Source of the DNA: Dictyobacter arantiisoli | GTDB taxonomy: Bacteria; Chloroflexota; Ktedonobacteria; Ktedonobacterales; Ktedonobacteraceae | Assembly (NCBI RefSeq): GCF_008326305.1 | Contig: NZ_BIXY01000003.1 | Span: 79,464-143,463, forward strand | DNA length: 64,000 nucleotides | Reading direction: 5' to 3' | Made by a program: the position numbers and the translations under genes | The notes under the pieces: model-generated | Told to the model about the DNA's origin: nothing | Databases searched by the model: none | The model's input: only the letters and a program-made list of their open reading frames with translations | Shown here: one piece after another, positions 26,302-35,602 of the stretch | Numbering within the stretch: the first letter of the stretch is position 1 | Layout: each line of letters begins with the position of its first letter

Positions 26302-28596
26302 TTATTTAATGTGCCAATCAGTGGTAGTTTTGCCTGGATAGGCGACGCTTTTCTTGATCAGATCTTGAGGTGGAGCAGGGAAGGATCGAATTGGATGCCC
26401 TTGCTCTACCGCCATCATTGTGTCGTGCCAGATAGGACCAGCGCCATCGACACCGGTGACATTGACCATCGGTGAGTTGTCGTTGTTGCCTGCCCAGACA
26501 CCAACGGTATAGTCGGTTGTATAGCCCATGGTCCAGTTATCGCGGAAGTCATTGGAGGTACCTGTTTTGGCTGCTGAGACGCGGATAGGGCCTGGATAAC
26601 TGGCATAACATTGGTTCATGGTGTTGGTATAGAGTACCAGCGAGCTACATTTACCGAATTCGAAGGTACGCGAATCGTTGTCGCTCAGTACGTCGGTAAT
26701 CATGAAGGCTGCTTCTTTACTCAATACACGTACCCCTTTGGGTGCGACTTTCAGAATTATATTGCCATCTTGATCCTTGATGGTATTGATGGCATGTGGC
26801 TGAATATGAATGCCTCCATTGGCGAAGGTGGCGTAACCGGCAGTGTTATCAATCAGGCGCACGCTCAATGAACCCAGCACCATGGTATAGTTGGGAATAC
26901 CCTCATAATGGGTAATACCCATTTTTTGTGCTACCGCGAGTGCTTTATCAACACCAGTCTGCATTAATAGTTTCACCGCTGGAATGTTGAACGAGTTCTG
27001 CAATGCATAGCGGTATGTGACCCAACCATGATACATCTGGTCATAGTTATGAGGTGAATAAGAGGGCAGACCGCAGCACATCTGTACCGTTAAAGGACCA
27101 TCCATGACGGTGGCACCCGGACTGGTGCCATCCTGGAAGGCGGTCGCATAGATGTAGGGCTTGAAGGAAGATCCCGGTTGGCGATAGCCTTGCGAGGCCA
27201 CATCAAAGTCACCATAGCGTGGATTGTTGGGATCGATATTGCCGACCAGCGTAAGAATGTCTCCTGTATGCTGATTGAGTACTACAACGGCTGCATCAGA
27301 CATATGGTGTAAGCTAGACATCTCGGCAATATGTTTCTGCGCGGACTGCAGAGCGCGATTTTGCAGGGCCAGATCGAGCGTTGTGCTGACAACCGTGCCT
27401 GTGCGTGAGAGATCCGTTACCTTGAGATGTAGATCGTTAGCGAGTTCGCGTAGCGTATAGTTGACGAAATGAGGGGCCAGGCGGTTGTTAATAATGCCGG
27501 GTTTGAAGAAGCCTGGATTTTGTGCCTCCTCAATGGCGTGCGCACGCTCTTGCGCCGTGATATAGCCTTGCGCGTACATCTGTTGCAGCACCTCTTCCAT
27601 GCGCGTCGCGGCCGCTTTGGGATGCAGGAAAGGATCACGTGCAATGGGTGAACTGGGTATCCCTGCCAGCATGGCTGCCTGAGCGATATCTAATTGTTCC
27701 GCGCCTGTCTGGGTAGGCGTATCTTTCAAGTCATAGTACTTAAATGCTGCTGCCTCCGCGCCATAAGCCTGTTCACCATAATAGGTCGTATTCAGATACA
27801 TGCCCAGGATCTGATCTTTGGTGTAGTAGCGAGAGATCTCGGGTGCCAGAATAATCTCTTGTAACTTACGCAACATCGTCGTGTGGTTGCCGACAATAGC
27901 GTTTTTGATCAGTTGTTGTGTAATCGTGCTCCCACCTGCCACCACCTTTTTGCTGCTAAGATTAGAAATCGCCGCGCGTACGATTCCGCTGATATCATAA
28001 CCAGGATTTTTATAGAAGTATTGATCCTCGATGGAGATTTCAGCATGGATCAATTGTGGTGAAATCTTATCCAGAGGTTCGCTGACCTGCATGCCGTCAT
28101 CGATAGCTTCATAAATGAGATCTCCATTGGCATCGTAGATCCTGGTGCTATCTTTAGGCAAGATATCTTGCAGCGTGACAATCCTGGTACCAAATTTCTG
28201 CTGCGTGGCATTCACAAAACCTATTACAGTAACAAAGATCAGCATCCCCGCCAGAAAGACCGAGAGTACACTGGCTGCCAGAGGAATCAAGGTGTGTGTG
28301 CTGATACGCTCTGTTGTCGCGATGGCAGTGAATGTCTGGCGCAGATTGCGGCGTTTGATATGTCTTCTGGTGCGCCATCCTGTTTTTTGTGCCAGGTGGT
28401 GTGGCACTGCATAGAAATAGCCGGGTACAGCATGCTCAGGAATATCATTGAGTCGTTGAGCAACAGCTGCCTGAGTATGGGTTGGCATTTTCGCGGGAAT
28501 ACGGCCCTGAGTTGTCCGCTCTCCCTCGGTAAGAACTATCTCTGAGGCTTCCTCGGACTTTGAAGAGGGCTCTCCGATATTCTTTTCGGTTTGCAT
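26302..28596 (-). CDS. Class A penicillin-binding protein (transglycosylase-transpeptidase)
   Basis: A 764-residue bifunctional peptidoglycan synthase. A charged cytosolic stretch of about 105 residues precedes one membrane anchor (about 108-132). The GT51 glycosyltransferase domain shows ISIEDQYFYKNPG with the catalytic Glu near 191 and AGGSTITQQLIKN near 220. The transpeptidase domain has the active Ser in QPGSSFKPYIYA (near 475), an SFN motif and KTGTSNDFRDNWTMGYT near 678. It acts on the outer face of the membrane. AGAGG eight bases before the ATG supports the start. A larger paralogue lies immediately upstream in the same orientation; the two share motifs throughout. Confidence 0.95.
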   Translation of the reverse strand: MQTEKNIGEPSSKSEEASEIVLTEGERTTQGRIPAKMPTHTQAAVAQRLNDIPEHAVPGYFYAVPHHLAQKTGWRTRRHIKRRNLRQTFTAIATTERISTHTLIPLAASVLSVFLAGMLIFVTVIGFVNATQQKFGTRIVTLQDILPKDSTRIYDANGDLIYEAIDDGMQVSEPLDKISPQLIHAEISIEDQYFYKNPGYDISGIVRAAISNLSSKKVVAGGSTITQQLIKNAIVGNHTTMLRKLQEIILAPEISRYYTKDQILGMYLNTTYYGEQAYGAEAAAFKYYDLKDTPTQTGAEQLDIAQAAMLAGIPSSPIARDPFLHPKAAATRMEEVLQQMYAQGYITAQERAHAIEEAQNPGFFKPGIINNRLAPHFVNYTLRELANDLHLKVTDLSRTGTVVSTTLDLALQNRALQSAQKHIAEMSSLHHMSDAAVVVLNQHTGDILTLVGNIDPNNPRYGDFDVASQGYRQPGSSFKPYIYATAFQDGTSPGATVMDGPLTVQMCCGLPSYSPHNYDQMYHGWVTYRYALQNSFNIPAVKLLMQTGVDKALAVAQKMGITHYEGIPNYTMVLGSLSVRLIDNTAGYATFANGGIHIQPHAINTIKDQDGNIILKVAPKGVRVLSKEAAFMITDVLSDNDSRTFEFGKCSSLVLYTNTMNQCYASYPGPIRVSAAKTGTSNDFRDNWTMGYTTDYTVGVWAGNNDNSPMVNVTGVDGAGPIWHDTMMAVEQGHPIRSFPAPPQDLIKKSVAYPGKTTTDWHIK

Positions 28597-29259
28597 GGCC
28601 GAAACCTCTTTCTACATTCTATGTGTAGTAATGAATACGCTACTTGTCGTGCATACCTCGAACGTGGCGCAACATACTCTCCATACGATCCTGGCTCTGG
28701 CGAGAAGATCTTTTTCGCCGATGCTGAAGAGTGGCGGCACGTGCTGTATCTTATGTTCTACTCCGCGCTGATGGTTGTGGTGGACACAGGTACATCCATA
28801 GTGAAGCACAGCGGCACCTTGCGGATCGGATTCTTGAATTTCTGTGCATATATAGAATAATGCAGCGATGGAGTATTTCCATAAATGAAAGGATGAAATC
28901 TACTGAGGTCTATATATGCTCTGCTTCGATGCGCCCTGGCTGTGATCTTCATGCTCCTGTCTGCCTGCATAACACCATGTTATGTCTCAATATTACATTA
29001 AATGGCATTCCCTGCTAATTAGATGAGCTTTCCTTATAAGCAGGTATCTGTACATAGTAACGCTGTAAACGAAGAGATGGTAACTCGTCCATAAAAGAAC
29101 GATTCTTCTGTGAGAGGAGTGTATGTGAGGAGAAGATCGATAAATAGTTATGTCAAGTTGCCGACTTCTGCCGGAGGTTGTGCTGTAAATTTTATCTCAA
29201 ACGGACAGCATGGGAGCCCTGTGACTCTCTTTCATCTTGCCCGTTTGAGGATAGATCTA
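28597..29259. other. 663-bp gap between the two penicillin-binding protein genes
   Basis: No gene is supported on either strand; the open frames here lack ribosome sites. An inverted repeat CTCAAACGG...CCGTTTGAG near 29195-29255 has a loop of about 40 bases and lies just past the stop of the upstream gene; it is a poor terminator. The stretch presumably carries the promoter of the smaller gene. Confidence 0.4.
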
Positions 29260-32097
29260 TTACCACCAGCCACGATTGAAATCGTCGAAGTGGGGGGCTG
29301 AGAAAGCAAAGTTAAAGTTTGAGCAATAGGGATGACTGCTATTATATTCCTGTCCTGTGATCGGGGTTGTCTTTGGCTGATTGGTTGTGTTTTTTGTGGC
29401 TGTACTGTTCGTTACTGGTGTGCCTGCTTTAGCAGAGACAGGATAATGTCCTGGTAAATACCAATCGGTGCTCCGGACGCCATTGGGGTCTGTGATCTCG
29501 CTACGTTCTAATCCTCCTGGATTGACGAAATCTTTGATAGGATGTCCCTCTTCGGCGGTCAGCATCGAATCGTGCCAGATAGGTGCGGCCCCCTGTACGC
29601 CAGTGACATCAATCATTGGCGTATTATTATCATTGCCCGCCCAGACGCCCATCACAAAATCACTACTATAGCCCATGGTCCAGTTATCGCGGAAGTCGTT
29701 AGTGGTACCTGTTTTAGCGGCGGCTGGACGGACCTCGCCACGATTCCCAGCATAGCATTGATTCTCCGAATTGCTATAGAGTTGGAGAGGATTACAGTCC
29801 AGGAACTCTGGTAGCCGCGAGTCATTATCACTGAGGATATTCGTCATCATATAGGCAACCTGTGGGGAAATGGTCTGAGGACCTGTCTGATCCTGATGGG
29901 TCATGGTTTTATGGGTATAGGTGTTAACGACCCTGGTAATTGCATAGGGCTCAAGGCGTTTCCCATTATTGCCAAACGCCCCAAAGGCCGTGGTATGTTC
30001 CAGGAGACTGACATCCAGTCCACCGAGCACCATCGAGTAGCCCGCATAGCCTTTGGTATGCACAATACCCATTTCTTTGGCGGTCTGAAGCGCATTATTG
30101 ATACCCACATGCTGCAGAGTTTTGACGGCTGGAATGTTCAGTGAGTTCTGTAAGGCGCAGCGCAACGTGAGTTGTCCATGATAGTGCTTGTCATAGTTCT
30201 CTGGTGCGTAGGTAGCTGGTTTAGAGCCCGGCGGCAATACAATGGTCAGTGGGCCATCATCAATGCCCTGTGCTGGTGAATAGCCCTGTGAGAGGGCTGT
30301 GGCATAGACATAGGGTTTAAACGAGGAACCTGGCTGACGATAACCCATCGTCGCGACATCAAATTTTCCATCAATCACCGTGTTATTATAATCAAGGCTG
30401 CCCAATAACGAGATAATCGCCCCGGTATGGTCATCCATGAGCACCTCAGCCGCATTGGTGATATTATGTCCCGCCAGTTCCGCAATATGTCCCTGCATAA
30501 TCTTTTGAATCTTATTCTGCAAGGTAATATTGAGGGTGGTATACACCGCCAATCCTGAGCGCGATAACCGCTGACGAGTCAGATGGTATTGCTGCTCCAG
30601 TTGGTTGATCACATATTGTGTAAAATGCGGAGCAAGGTCGACCAGGTTGGAAGGACCTTTAAAGAAATTAGGTTTTTGGGCCTCCTGGATAGCCTCCTGA
30701 GCCTGTGCGTGGGTGATGTATCCCTGACGTTGCATCAAATTCAGCACCGAGAGGAAGCGGTTAAAGGTCGTTTGTGGATGCAGGTCTGGATCATATAGCG
30801 AAGGTGAGCTGGGAATACCCGCCAGCATTGCTGATTGGGCCAGATCTAATTGTGAGGAAGCTGGCTTATCGGGTTTATCCTCCAGTCCAAAATACATGTT
30901 GGCTGCGGCATCGATACCATATGCCTGCTTCCCATAATAAATGGTATCCAGATACATCTCCATGATCTCTTTTTTCTGATAGAGGGCGTTAATCTCCGGT
31001 GTCAGCATCACTTCCTGTAATTTACGCATGATATTAGTTTCATTGCCAACGACCAGATTTTTGATCAACTGCTGGGTAATCGTGCTTCCGCCAGCCACTA
31101 CGCGGCCGTGTTGAAGATCCTGGATGGCTGCTTCAATAATACGCACGATATCCACTCCCGAGTTCTTCCAGAAGTTTTTGTCTTCAGTGGTGACCGTGGC
31201 ATTGATGAGGTTTGGTGCAATCTGTGTAAGTGGGACCGTGGTATGCAATCCTTGATCCGTCATTTGTGACAGGAGAGTGCCGCTACTATCGTATATTTTG
31301 AGATTATCACGTGGAGTCAGGTCGTGGAGTGAAGTGAGCCGCTTTTGATATTCAAGCGTGGTGTCATGATAGAAACGATAGGTGACATAGGAGCCTGCGC
31401 TCGTAATTGAGAGAGCCAGAAGAGCCAGAACGGTCACAATACTTAATCCAGTGAGCATCAGGTGTCTGAAGACATGCTGTGAACGTATGCGCTTGTTACG
31501 ACGCTGTCTGCGTGTAAAACGCTGTAAGAATATGCTATGCCTTTTTCTCTCCTTTAGTAACTCACGAGTACCTCTAGAGCGTGCTGAGCGCATTGGTAAT
31601 GGATAAGCAGTACTATTACGTACCGGATGCTCTAGAGCCGACCTGAGGTCTCTCATGGCGCTGGATGGCGGGTGGGTCTGGTTGTGGGGTGTGCCATTTG
31701 TCACATTGGAGGGGTATGTATCACCGTCAATTAAAGGAGATGTTGTTGAGGCGGCTGCCAGACGCTCGCTGCGTTTGCGTTTTTGTTCGAGATAATAGCG
31801 TGCGCGCTCTATGCGCTTCTGGCGTGTCGGCGTCAGCCTGGTCTGTATGTCGTTATGTGCATATGGGACGATTTGCCAGTGATGCGTTGCGTCTGCTGAT
31901 GGTGCTGTTGATGGAGGTGGCGTGTTGGGATTCTCCGGATGCTCGGCATGATGTGGCTGTTCATCGGTGGGTATGCTGTTTGTCTTCGAGGGCACATCGT
32001 CAGAATGTGCTGCTCGGCGGGCAGTAGAGGACTGCTCATGCTGGTAATCTTCGTGGGATGTCTGTTGGTCTTCAGGCTTTTGATATTCCATTGGCAT
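29260..32097 (-). CDS. Class A penicillin-binding protein with long cytosolic N-terminus
   Basis: A 945-residue paralogue of the neighbouring protein. The N-terminal 220 residues are polar, Pro/Thr/His-rich at first, then strongly basic (KERKRHSIFLQRFTRRQRRNK cut short here) before the membrane anchor at about 222-245. GT51: TTEDKNFWKNSG near 306 and GGSTITQQLIKNLVVG. Transpeptidase: QPGSSFKPYVYA near 592, SLNIPAVK and KTGTTNDFRDNWTMGYS near 798. A Thr/Asn-rich tail of about 60 residues ends the protein. The basic and low-complexity N-terminus suggests cytosolic partners or phosphorylation; this is inference. The pair probably arose by duplication. Confidence 0.94.
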   Translation of the reverse strand: MPMEYQKPEDQQTSHEDYQHEQSSTARRAAHSDDVPSKTNSIPTDEQPHHAEHPENPNTPPPSTAPSADATHHWQIVPYAHNDIQTRLTPTRQKRIERARYYLEQKRKRSERLAAASTTSPLIDGDTYPSNVTNGTPHNQTHPPSSAMRDLRSALEHPVRNSTAYPLPMRSARSRGTRELLKERKRHSIFLQRFTRRQRRNKRIRSQHVFRHLMLTGLSIVTVLALLALSITSAGSYVTYRFYHDTTLEYQKRLTSLHDLTPRDNLKIYDSSGTLLSQMTDQGLHTTVPLTQIAPNLINATVTTEDKNFWKNSGVDIVRIIEAAIQDLQHGRVVAGGSTITQQLIKNLVVGNETNIMRKLQEVMLTPEINALYQKKEIMEMYLDTIYYGKQAYGIDAAANMYFGLEDKPDKPASSQLDLAQSAMLAGIPSSPSLYDPDLHPQTTFNRFLSVLNLMQRQGYITHAQAQEAIQEAQKPNFFKGPSNLVDLAPHFTQYVINQLEQQYHLTRQRLSRSGLAVYTTLNITLQNKIQKIMQGHIAELAGHNITNAAEVLMDDHTGAIISLLGSLDYNNTVIDGKFDVATMGYRQPGSSFKPYVYATALSQGYSPAQGIDDGPLTIVLPPGSKPATYAPENYDKHYHGQLTLRCALQNSLNIPAVKTLQHVGINNALQTAKEMGIVHTKGYAGYSMVLGGLDVSLLEHTTAFGAFGNNGKRLEPYAITRVVNTYTHKTMTHQDQTGPQTISPQVAYMMTNILSDNDSRLPEFLDCNPLQLYSNSENQCYAGNRGEVRPAAAKTGTTNDFRDNWTMGYSSDFVMGVWAGNDNNTPMIDVTGVQGAAPIWHDSMLTAEEGHPIKDFVNPGGLERSEITDPNGVRSTDWYLPGHYPVSAKAGTPVTNSTATKNTTNQPKTTPITGQEYNSSHPYCSNFNFAFSAPHFDDFNRGWW

Positions 32098-32328
32098 AAG
32101 AGATACCCCTTATCTGTCCAAAATATACCTCGCAAAATGACACATATATCTGTATACCTGGAACTATACGCTAGAAAAATGCATAGAGATACACAGGGAA
32201 AAGTATCGCGCACGAAAGATTTCTTTGCAGTTGAGCTACTTTTAGCTCAAGCTATTCCAGCGTATTTTGCTTCTCTCCCTAATAGACGTTCCAAACAGGA
32301 AAATGTCTCACAACCATACTCATGCCGC

Positions 32329-32964
32329 TTACTGAGCATTTTGTGCGGCCTCGATCAGCGCCGGGAGAATTTCATTAGTCACAGCTTGTATCTGGTGGAA
32401 GCTTTCGATCCAGAGATTATCATGGTCCCGGCCATTACGTATCTCTGCTAATTGCAGGACGCCTTCGTCGATTAAGGTGCGAAAATAGAGGAATGCCCGC
32501 ACCGCATCTGCCAGCGGTACATGAGAAGATTGTGTCACCGAGCCATAAGTGTGTCCCAGCGTGATTGCCTCATTCTTTAGCTCTTCCTGGGGTGCATCCT
32601 CATTGAGGACGCGGAGCACCAGATCCAGTAAGAGACGGCCCAATTGGCGGTACGCATCACGTGCGGCGGTATCGAAGTGTTTATACCAGGGGAATGTATC
32701 GAGTGTGCCATCCGTAAAGGCAAAACGTATCCGGCCCAGCACACTCTGAATGAGTAAGAGTGAGGCGGGATCAGTTTTGGGTTCGGCCTCCTGGCGCAGG
32801 CGAGCCTCGATATCTGTGCGGCGGAAGCGGCGGTGTCCACCACTGGTGCGGCGCGAAGGTATCTCATTCCGGTCGGCCCATAAACGTACTGTCGCTGGAT
32901 GCATACCGAGCATCTCAGCGGCCTCGCGTAAGCTTAGCCACTCCTCCCCTATTTGCGATGTCAC
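32329..32964 (-). CDS. MerR/excisionase-type HTH regulator with an RsbR-like C-terminal domain
   Basis: A 211-residue protein. The N-terminal helix-turn-helix EEWLSLREAAEMLGMHPATV, with RLWADRNEIPSRRTSGGHRR after it, is the MerR/excisionase winged helix that binds DNA. The rest is helical (YRQLGRLLLDLVLRVL, AITLGHTYGSVTQ, LADAVRAFLYFRTLIDEGVL) and resembles the N-terminal globin-like sensory domain of RsbR-type proteins. GGAGG seven bases before the GTG at 32964 decides the start; the ATG at 33000 lacks one. It may sense a small ligand and control transcription. Its target is unknown; the penicillin-binding protein genes lie downstream. Confidence 0.72.
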   Translation of the reverse strand: MTSQIGEEWLSLREAAEMLGMHPATVRLWADRNEIPSRRTSGGHRRFRRTDIEARLRQEAEPKTDPASLLLIQSVLGRIRFAFTDGTLDTFPWYKHFDTAARDAYRQLGRLLLDLVLRVLNEDAPQEELKNEAITLGHTYGSVTQSSHVPLADAVRAFLYFRTLIDEGVLQLAEIRNGRDHDNLWIESFHQIQAVTNEILPALIEAAQNAQ

Positions 32965-33474
32965 AGATGATCCCTCCTGAATGAAGCCTGTGCAGACCAA
33001 ACAGACAATAATAAATGCTGCGTGTGTAGCTTGATTGTATGGAATTACCGCTGCTCCGTCAAGTCTTCATTCTCTCTATCCTCTACATACCATATCGAAC
33101 TGTCTCGCTAATTGGATAGGCCGTGACACCCAAACCAAATGTATCAGCAGACTTTACGGGTGTATTTCTACTTACATGCGTATTGGTTGGTTTAATACAA
33201 TATCAAAATGTATTTTGGCTCTCCGTCCTTGCGGGTGAAAGCGGGGTACAGGGGCGGCAGCCCATGACGGAGCGCGAGGTGTCCTCGCAAACTCCTCCTC
33301 CTCTCAATCCCCCGGAAGGATAGAGAGCCCCGTTGCCTTTTGATAATATGCTAATTATAGACAAAAAACATGTAGCATTCCCAATGCTTAAAGAGCTTGA
33401 AAGAGAACAACTTCCCACCTAATAGCCAGATGTTCTTACTTATACATGAAAAATCGTTGTACATTCTTTTTTTC
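32965..33474. other. Divergent intergenic region with a G-rich REP-like patch
   Basis: No gene is visible. Bases 33228-33290 (GCGGGGTACAGGGGCGGCAG and on) resemble the G-rich repeats at 7030-7165. The remainder is AT-rich. It should hold the promoter of the HTH regulator. Confidence 0.4.
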
Positions 33475-33512
33475 ATGAAAAATATTGGCAGAGTAACGCC
33501 AATATTTTTCAT
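33475..33512. promoter_or_regulatory. 15-bp perfect inverted repeat before the peptidase gene
   Basis: ATGAAAAATATTGGC (33475-33489) and GCCAATATTTTTCAT (33498-33512) are exact reverse complements with an eight-base spacer, 67 bases before the peptidase start. No T run follows. A half-copy, ATGAAAAAT, occurs at 33446-33454. The layout fits an operator for a dimeric repressor or an mRNA leader hairpin. Confidence 0.6.
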
Positions 33513-33578
33513 CGGGGCTTCTTGCATGCTACAATGCAGACATTACCACTATTTGGATAGAAAAAAGGAGAAAGTCTC

Positions 33579-35387
33579 GTGACTACGACCCCCTCCCTTC
33601 CTCGTTGGAATATGAGTGTCATCTATCCTGGTCTGGACTCGCCAGAGTTTGATCAGGGCTTCGCGGATGTGGTGCACTCAATTCAGATGTTGGGGCAACT
33701 CTTCGATACGCATCATATTGAGAAGCAGGATGCACAGCATGTCGAAGAGGCGTTGCAACAGACCTTTGAGACGGTGATTGCACAGTATAATTCCGTCCTG
33801 GAAGATGTGCAGACGCTAAGTGTCTATATCAATTGCTTTGTCACGACCAATTCACGGGATGCGTTAGCGCAGGCGCGTGCCAGCGAGCTGCAAAAATATC
33901 TGGTGCAGCTCAGCCTGTTGAGTACCCGTTTTACAGCCTGGCTGGGTTCATTGGGTGTCGAGCGTTTGATAGCTGTTTCGCCTGTAGCGGCTGAGCATGC
34001 TTATATCCTGCGTCAGGCCAAAATAGAGGTTGCCCATATGATGTCTCCCGCCGAGGAGCGTCTGGCGGCGGAACTGAATTCCAGTAGTGGGCGTGCCTGG
34101 TCCAAACTGCATGGCAATATAACCTCTCAACTGGTCGTGTCATTAGAGATAGATGGACAAGTGCAGCAGGTGCCCATGAGTGTGGTGCGCAGTCTGGCAT
34201 CCAGTACCGATCGTGATCTACGTCAGCGGGCCTACGAGGCTGAACTGGCTGCCTGGAAAGATGCTACCGTTCCTCTGGCAGCGGCCCTTAATAGCATCAA
34301 AGGCGAAGTGAACACGCTTGCCACGCATCGCCATTGGGAGTCCGCCCTGGATGAGTCCTTATTCGCTAATAGCATTGATCGTGAAACCTTGCAGGCGATG
34401 TTAAGCGCGGCCAAAGCTTCTTTCCCGGCTTTCCGTCGCTATATGCATGCCAAGGCTCAGGCGCTCAATATTCCACGTATGGCCTGGTATGATATCTTTG
34501 CTCCTCTCGGTTCCATGAAGCGTAGTTGGGATTTTAAGGATGCCGAGCAGTTTATTGTAGAGCAGTTTGGTACCTATTCCGAGCGTCTCTCGACGTATGC
34601 TGCACGGGCCTTTCATGAGCATTGGATTGATGCTGAGCCTCGTCCCGGGAAGCGCGATGGCGCCTATTGTACACCGCTACGTGGAGATGAGTCGCGTGTG
34701 TTCGCCAATTTTAAGCCGAATTTTGATGGTGTGACCACCCTGGCACATGAGTTAGGACATGGTTATCACAATGTCAATCTGGCGCGACGCACGGCCTTGC
34801 AACGCTCGCTGCCCATGACGCTGGCGGAGACCGCCAGTATCTTCTGTGAGACGATCATCAACCATGCCGCGCTCCAAAAGGCTGATCGCCAGGAGCGCAT
34901 TGCCATTCTGGAGTCCTCGATTCAAGGCTCCTGTCAGGTGGTGGTCGATATCACCAGCCGCTTCCTGTTTGAGCAGCAGGTCTTTGAGAGCCGTCAGCAG
35001 CGTGAGCTTTCCGTAGAAGAGCTGAATGCTTTGATGCTCCAGGCGCAGCGCGATACCTATGGCGATGGATTGGATGAGCAGTCCTTGCATCCCTATATGT
35101 GGGCTGTGAAGCAACATTATTACAGTACCGGCCTCTCTTATTACAACTATCCGTACATGTTTGGTCTGTTGTTTGGCCTTGGTCTGTATGCCCAGTATCA
35201 GCAAGATCCTGAGACCTTCAAGCAGAACTACGATGATCTCTTGTCATCGACCGGTCTGGCGGATGCCGCGACCCTGGCGGCACGCTTTGGTATCGATCTG
35301 CATGCTGAAAGCTTCTGGACGGCAAGTCTGGATATCGTCCGGCAGGAGATTGATACGTTTTGTGAGCTTATCCAGTCAGAAGGTTAA
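33579..35387 (+). CDS. M3-family oligoendopeptidase (PepF-like)
   Basis: A 602-residue zinc metallopeptidase that degrades oligopeptides in the cytosol. The zinc site is H390-E-L-G-H394 in TTLAHELGHGYH, followed by the third ligand region ETASIFCET. ALNSIKGEV, the C-terminal YPYMFGLLFGLGLYAQYQ and helical content match the M3 fold. Length is normal. The start is a GTG with AAGGAG at 33565-33570. No signal peptide is seen. A terminator follows at 35526. Confidence 0.94.
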   Translation: MTTTPSLPRWNMSVIYPGLDSPEFDQGFADVVHSIQMLGQLFDTHHIEKQDAQHVEEALQQTFETVIAQYNSVLEDVQTLSVYINCFVTTNSRDALAQARASELQKYLVQLSLLSTRFTAWLGSLGVERLIAVSPVAAEHAYILRQAKIEVAHMMSPAEERLAAELNSSSGRAWSKLHGNITSQLVVSLEIDGQVQQVPMSVVRSLASSTDRDLRQRAYEAELAAWKDATVPLAAALNSIKGEVNTLATHRHWESALDESLFANSIDRETLQAMLSAAKASFPAFRRYMHAKAQALNIPRMAWYDIFAPLGSMKRSWDFKDAEQFIVEQFGTYSERLSTYAARAFHEHWIDAEPRPGKRDGAYCTPLRGDESRVFANFKPNFDGVTTLAHELGHGYHNVNLARRTALQRSLPMTLAETASIFCETIINHAALQKADRQERIAILESSIQGSCQVVVDITSRFLFEQQVFESRQQRELSVEELNALMLQAQRDTYGDGLDEQSLHPYMWAVKQHYYSTGLSYYNYPYMFGLLFGLGLYAQYQQDPETFKQNYDDLLSSTGLADAATLAARFGIDLHAESFWTASLDIVRQEIDTFCELIQSEG

Positions 35388-35525
35388 GCGCAACCTTCAT
35401 TGCAGCCTGGCGGCGTGGTATGCGATACTAACAGGTGACCAGATATAATCTTATGAAACGCGGGCGCAAGCCACGCTTTCTCTCGCATATATGTCGGCGT
35501 GTGAAGATACTTGATAAGTGTGGAG

Positions 35526-35554
35526 AGGCACCGTTGACGAAGCGGTGCCTTTTT
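35526..35554 (+). terminator. Rho-independent terminator after the M3 peptidase gene
   Basis: AGGCACCG (35526-35533) pairs perfectly with CGGTGCCT (35543-35550) over a nine-base loop and ends in a T run. Confidence 0.87.
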
Positions 35555-35602
35555 ACTGTGTCTTTATTTTGAGCTATTGTGTGGGTCGACAGAGGAGTAG
35601 CT

